NCBI RefSeq assembly: GCF_958295425.1
Contig: NC_081148.1
Span: forward strand, 10,821,466 to 10,885,465
Source of the DNA: Solea solea
Lineage: Eukaryota > Chordata > Actinopteri > Pleuronectiformes > Soleidae
Direction of reading: 5' to 3'
Length of the DNA stretch: 64,000 nt
Shown one piece after another: positions 58,886-64,000 of the stretch (positions are counted from its first letter, which is position 1; the number at the start of each line of letters is the position of its first letter). The position numbers and the translations under genes were made by a program. The notes below the pieces were generated by a model. The model saw nothing but the letters and a program-made list of their open reading frames with translations, was not told the origin of the DNA and did not search any database.

Positions 58886-60702
58886 TCTACTTGCTCAGAC
58901 ACAGCATGTGTTGTGGCTCATCAAGCCAGAACATGGAAACTGTGAGTGGCTGCAGATGTTGAGAAAAGGAGATGTTTTTTTTTTTTTTTTCTTCCCTTCT
59001 TAGTTTTAACATGTTTCCTCAAACTCCACTAAGACGCCTCGGCAGACCTGTATCTTATCCCTCAATCACAGAGGCTTAGAGGAGGCTCTCCGAGTCCACA
59101 CAGCTCTCACTGCCCATCACCTTCAGTGATCCCCAAGGGATTAGGGCTTCAAACTGTATCTGAACTCACTGCCGTTCAAAATGCAAATGGAAGGCACAGA
59201 CAGAGTTAAAAGTAGATCTGTGATCAATTCAAATGTTTTTTTTTTTGTCAGACATGAATTCAAAGTAGCCAGATTCCCACTGTAGCAGATGAATAGAAGC
59301 AGCCACAAAGGCGGCCGTACAAGAGAGAATTCCTTAAATGTGAGTGGGTGGAAAGAGCAGACAGTGCTATCCATTGATAATGCAATTAACAGACGCTCAC
59401 TCTATCAGCCGTCATGATTAATCCTGAAATGTCACAGCGGCCACTCAGGAATCCTCCGGCATCATCCCCGTGGTAATCGCGTTGGCATTCCGGATGGGCC
59501 ATCGGCTGGACCGCCTCACCACACAGAGGGTTATTCACCAGATGAGATGTGTGGGAAAAAACCTTGACCATTGAAACTATACATTAAGCCTGTGGTGTCA
59601 GTGATCTCTCGCTGTTGTCGTCACACGAGCGGGGATTCTCACACCCCTGCGACACACACCTGTCCCTGTGTGTTAAGAGTGCAGTCAGGCCACTCGGAAA
59701 CTTGATGGTATGAATGAACTTCCATGGTGCTTGTGTGTGTGTATCTTTTTCATCGACTGAACAGTTGTTGTGTCTGCAGTGTGTGAGGTGAGTCATGAAT
59801 AAATCATCAGACTTGCTCTTCGGTTTTCGTTTCACTCAGCTGCAGCTCCAGATTTACTTTGGATGTACCATCCACAAAAGATTTAGGAGCCAGGGATCTG
59901 CAAAAATAGTCAGTGATACATGCAGTCATGGGAAGGCCTTCGCGAAGTCTCCAGTTTCTTGTCATTTCCTGTAAGTGTTTGCAATGAGAACTTGTTTAAG
60001 ATATTATATATTACCCAGGTGCAGGCGCATTATGAAATTCCCAAATGGTTAACATCCATGACATCTAAATGGCCTTGCGAAAGCCGACAATGGGTTGTTA
60101 TCCTGCTCTGAAAACCATTAGAAGTACTATGAGTCAGATATTGCCAAATTCTTGGACATGCCTTTCTGACATTGAAGGGTCCAATTCATCTCTTGCATCC
60201 AACTGTTTTATTTCGGTAGATGCAAGTGCTAATAGAGGGCAGTATTATTGCCTCATGGGATCTTTGATCCTGAAACACTTGATGAAACATGAGTATGTGA
60301 AGTTTGCACAAAATTAGGAAAGCTCATTCGCAAGTGGGGCAGTGTAATAAGTTAAACGGATGATTCATTAATTGGTATCCCTTTTAAGTCTTTATTGAAT
60401 TTGGTATTTTATTAATCAAGTTATACGGTAACTCAGTATAGCAATGTACAACTGTTCATTTAAACAATGGTGTGCTTTTATTTCTAATGAATCAAATATT
60501 TGAATTGTAAAATAAAGAAAGTACCATTTAACATTTACATTTAAGTTGTGACTACGTGTGTGGATTTCATTGCTAACTCATTGAAGAGGCACTGAAGATG
60601 GATTGTAATCCAACTACTCAATACACATTCTAGCATAATGTTTTACTCCATCTTGACTTGTTCTATATCCAGTCCAATCCAACTGTATTTATAAAGCACA
60701 TG
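58884..60702. other. Gene-free stretch, possible conserved block
   Basis: 59380-59540 is GC-balanced, repeat-free and dense in CpG and homeodomain-type cores (TGCAATTAACAG, ATGATTAATCCTG), unlike the AT-rich surroundings. The rest (59600-60700) shows nothing recognisable. Confidence 0.4.
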
Positions 60703-60706
60703 TTAA

Positions 60707-61328
60707 AGGCGACATAGAATGCTTGTATCACATATATATGTTAGTTATGGAGGTCTACTTACATATATTAACTTGTTTTCATGGTTAAAATCCTCCTAAT
60801 AGCTGCAAACGAGCCAATCAAAATATCTCCTCACTGACGCTCGTCAGCCACGCTGTTTCAGACAAAACCACACCCCCACAACGTGGACTGTGTTGTGATT
60901 GGCCAGCCAACGAGAGCTTTCCTACTGTCCTGTGATTGGCCAGGTACCTGGAAGTGACGTAATAGATAGGCCAGCTCACAGATACACAGCTCCCCCTCTG
61001 GCACGGTGGATGCTCTGCATCTCAGCAGCTACAACGAGAGTAGTTCTTCTTCTTCTGCGGTTGAATGTACGCAACCGGATGTGCCCGGACTAGTGCCCGC
61101 ACCGGGAGGTGCTACGGTGGTGAGAGGAGTGGTGAGGATTTCTGATGACGACATCAAACTACGGAAGTGCCGATCCGCTTCGCAGAGCCCAGGAAAACAA
61201 TACAACGCTATTTTCTCAGCAGTGGCTGAACTGTTGTTCTGAAACTTTAGGGTTTCATAAACGAGGTAATGACGCAGATACACACACACAAACGCAGCGT
61301 TAATTGGAGCTTCCGGTCTATGTCGCCT
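60707..61328. mobile_element. 622-bp TTAA-flanked miniature DNA transposon
   Basis: The termini AGGCGACATAGA and TCTATGTCGCCT are perfect 12-bp inverted repeats, each abutting TTAA (60703-60706, 61329-61332), the target duplication expected of Kolobok- and piggyBac-type elements. An AGG start favours Kolobok; piggyBac ends usually begin CCC. No transposase is encoded. The interior is CpG- and CCAAT-rich (GTGATTGGCCAG twice) and holds an open plus-strand segment (61006-61242, ...ISDDDIKLRKCRSASQSPGK...) of unknown origin. Confidence 0.75.
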
Positions 61329-61499
61329 TTAAAACAACAGCGTTGCGCAGTCTGAAATCTGTACATACATAGTATGCATATGAAATATGTGTCTAGTGGA
61401 AGAAAATTTGTTTTCCAGGTAGAATCTATGGACATTTATTACGTGGATTAGGGGCCAGATGTGGCTGTTGCATAAAGTGTCTTTGTTAATGACATCTTT

Positions 61500-61745
61500 G
61501 TGGGTCACATGGCGGAGTAGTGGCTGTCACTGTTACTGCAAAAAGACCGTGGTTCGTGACCCTATCCTTTCTGTGTGGAGTTTGCACATTCTCCCCCTGT
61601 GTGTATGGGTTTTCTAAGGGTACGCTAGTGTCCTCAAACAGTTAAATTGACATTGAGTGAATGTTTGTTTGTCGCTGTGATTGGTTCCAGCGAACCCCGT
61701 GACCCTCATGTGGAGGATAAAGCGGTTGAAGATGAATGAATAATT
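61500..61745 (+). mobile_element. tRNA-derived SINE, third copy, decayed
   Basis: CATGGCGGAGTAGTGGCTGTCACTG head, GTGGTTCGTGACC B-box-like block, TTTCTGTGTGGAGTTTGCACA, GGGTTTTCTAAGGGTACGC and GTGACCCTCATGTGGAGG match the family of 53351-53690, with an internal deletion. Confidence 0.75.
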
Positions 61746-63700
61746 TAGTTGTTCATGATCATTCACATTCATTTGATCATGGTGTGGCAGGATCTCCGGC
61801 ATTCATGTCTCTGTTGTCTTTCATAACGATGATTCTCGTGATGCGTAGAGTGAACATTATGGTGGATGCTGTGTATTTTGAATATTTTTGAACTGACGCA
61901 CTGTAATTGCTATGCGCTGCTCAGGTTCTGTGAGAAGTCACAGTGAGACGAGTATTTTATTACCAATTCTGACTGAACAGCGATCAGCCCTCAGCTGCAG
62001 CTACATACAGACGAAGGCTGAGAGCAATTTTTCATTGTGAACGTGACAGACAATGAATGATGATCTTTACCCTGGTGGATTCTGTTTGAGCAGCTAAATC
62101 ATTTAGTTGTTTTCTGCATGTTCATGTTGCTACTTTATCAATGTTTGATACACACACGTTTTGCAACAGAAACTTGTTAATGTGCTTTAAAACATCTTAA
62201 TAAGCAGAAAACACACGTCACAAATAAGGTTAATCATTTATATCTAATTCAAAGAACGTCTGTCTGTCTGTCTGATAATCACACACCTGTCTAGTGGTTT
62301 GTTTGACGGGCTTCAAACTTGGCAGACGACTAACTAAGAGCACCAGTGTGTGTGTGTGCAGTGCTGACTCTGACATACTGTGTATATGTGTACGTATATT
62401 ATGACCCTCCCACAACCGTCTACTGTGGTCTGCTGGAATCCTCTTTCCACTTAAGTGCAGCAAGCTTTAGTATCAGACAGAAACCAAACCAAAGTCCTTC
62501 ACAGGCACTCATATCTTCTCTGTTACTGCTATCACTACAGTTAATGTTACGACAAACAAGTCTAAGTATCCTTTATTTCTTTGGCTTTTATTGGAAGTGA
62601 CGAGGCACAGTGTTGCGGATGATTATGACGACGAAGTTATGATGACAGTGATGATTTGTCTTACATTGCTTGTTTTCAGCGGCTTGCGTTCGCGTGTGTA
62701 TTTATGTAATGTTAGTGTTAACTGTTCCATGCCAAACCAGTTCAATACTTGGCCAAATAAAGCTGCGAATTGAACTTCAAACTCTCCCTCCCCGTCTCTG
62801 TCAGATCCCTCTCTCCCTCGACTCATCCCATCACTCCCTCCTGTTTTTCACGAAGAGCGCAGCGGCCTTACGCAACCCAATCAGGACCCTATTTAGGGAA
62901 ATCAAGTTAAATAAACCGATGTGAACCGAATTCAAATAGGGACCCTTATATAAGAATGAGGTTGCTTCATAGATGAATAGCTCTTGGAATGAACACGGAT
63001 TCCCAAGGCCAGTATTTATTTTCATTACCATCAGAATAGCTTCGCCTCTGAGCTCCGTGCTGAATGAGAACAGAAAAAAGAAAAAGGGGAAAATGAATCT
63101 AAACTCATTTAATCCTCAAGCGTCAATCCCATGGTTTAAACAGACATATAAGTGTTTTTGTGTTTTTTTTTAATGTACAGTACTCAAAGTATCAAGTTTC
63201 CCCCATGGTGATTAGCTGGTGGCTATGAACATCTTGTAGGTACATGTGTTATTATGATGTGCATTGGATCTTCTGTGTGTTACGGGAAAAAGTCTTCTTG
63301 CTCTTCCGTACCAGCATGTCGGGCTCACACCCGCCACTCAAACGTCCTCCATCACGAGCCTGATGTTGACTCTGGACAGTATGCAGACTCACACCATATA
63401 GAAACAATCCCGGTGAACTCTGAGAAACAGAGGTTTTTGCGCATGAGACGTTCTGCCTGCGCAACTTTGGTATGAGTTTCGACACGAGGCTTTGATGCAT
63501 GATTCTGTCAACACGTACAACACAAGACTTCACAGAGGAACGTGTGCAAACAGCACAGTGTGGAGAGAAATACTGTTTGTTTTTCAGATGAGATGAAACA
63601 TATATGGTCCTGTGGACAAGCTCGACAGTTGCAGTGGTAACATAACATCAGTAAAACAGAGAATGGAATACAGCGTAACTATCTAAGCATACTAAGTCAC
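61746..63700. other. Gene-free stretch
   Basis: No gene is recognised. A CArG box CCTATTTAGG at 62888-62897 and a palindromic TATA-like CTTATATAAG at 62945-62954 lie 48 bp apart. 63000-63120 and 63260-63530 are repeat-free and slightly GC-richer, with open frames on both strands but no recognised product. Confidence 0.4.
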
Positions 63701-63714
63701 TACATGACAGGGGT

Positions 63715-63860
63715 GTGTCAATATCAGTGTTGTGAAGTACAAAATACTTTGTTACAAATTCACAAATCTGTACTTTACTTTGTTATTTATATTTCTAGCA
63801 ACTCTTACTTTTACTCCACTACATTTCCTCTAACTATCTTTGTTACTTGTTATGACCAAG
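63715..63860. mobile_element. Fragment of a common fish interspersed repeat
   Basis: GTTGTGAAGTACAAAATACTT, TGTACTTTACTTTG and ACTTTTACTCCACTACATTTC match from memory the body of a very abundant fish repeat rich in AAGTA and TACTCCACTACATTT. No ends are visible. Confidence 0.45.
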
Positions 63861-63911
63861 TAAAATCAGAAGAAGAGTTTGTAATAGTATAGAGATTTTC
63901 TAGTCTACCAG

Positions 63912-63981
63912 AGCCAGGAATTGAACCCACAAGCTTTCAGTTGAAAGACAACTCACCCTACCACTGAACTACCATGGCTCA
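63912..63981 (-). pseudogene. tRNA-like sequence, tRNA pseudogene or SINE head
   Basis: On the minus strand GAGCCA pairs with TGGCTC as an acceptor stem, TAGTTCAGTGGTAG fits the A box and GGTTCAATTCC fits the B box. The anticodon stem does not pair around the candidate TTC anticodon and the T stem has mismatches, so it is unlikely to be a functional tRNA. Confidence 0.55.
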
Positions 63982-64000
63982 GTCCTCACTCCTCACTCTT

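Noticed and set aside
58371..58962. Several 85-146 codon frames rich in CVCVCV or HTHTHT
   Set aside because: They are translations of the CA and TG microsatellites.
22343..64000. First exons of neighbours expected from human synteny, such as bcl11a
   Set aside because: I looked for its short first-exon and zinc-finger peptides among plus-strand frames and saw none; the desert could still belong to such a gene outside the window.

Overview
This is vertebrate nuclear DNA, almost certainly from a ray-finned (teleost) fish. Genes are split into many short exons with GT-AG introns, intergenic DNA is AT-rich and full of (CA/TG)n, (CT)n and (TA)n microsatellites, and there are tRNA-derived SINEs, decayed non-LTR retrotransposon sequence and TTAA-flanked miniature DNA transposons. 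No bacterial, viral or CRISPR feature was seen.

The gene-bearing part is the first ~22.4 kb. From 10096 down to 888 on the minus strand lies a complete 21-exon papolg (poly(A) polymerase gamma). All exon phases close, giving a predicted 729-residue protein. Beyond its expected stop are two further exons (786-686 and 569-394) that are diverged second copies of two C-terminal exons. They can be joined in frame because the stop codon overlaps a good splice donor. Next, on the plus strand, is a complete 10-exon haao (3-hydroxyanthranilate 3,4-dioxygenase, 12628-15777, 287 residues), with two long near-perfect hairpins in its intron 2 and 3' UTR. Converging on it is a two-exon TMEM229-family membrane protein gene (18576-16720, minus, 178 residues). 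The likely poly(A) signals of these two genes lie about 70 bp apart. A decayed retrotransposon reverse transcriptase (19.2-20.0 kb), a GC-richer promoter-like stretch with ETS-type motifs (21.5-21.75 kb) and an intron-containing tRNA-Ile(UAU) gene (22249-22342) follow.

From 22.4 kb to the end (about 41 kb) I recognise no protein-coding gene. It reads as a gene desert or a very long intron. It contains microsatellites, a 60-bp perfect palindrome, four copies (with one at 12.2 kb) of a TTAGG-rich dispersed repeat, an inverted-repeat element at 40.1-40.4 kb, three SINE copies (one with perfect target-site duplications), two TTAA-type miniature transposons, and several non-repetitive, higher-complexity stretches that could be regulatory (notably 55.37-55.57 kb and 59.38-59.54 kb). 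Their conservation cannot be tested here.

The genes do not form a pathway: papolg acts in nuclear polyadenylation, haao in the cytosolic kynurenine-to-quinolinate pathway, and the TMEM229-like protein is an uncharacterised multi-pass membrane protein.
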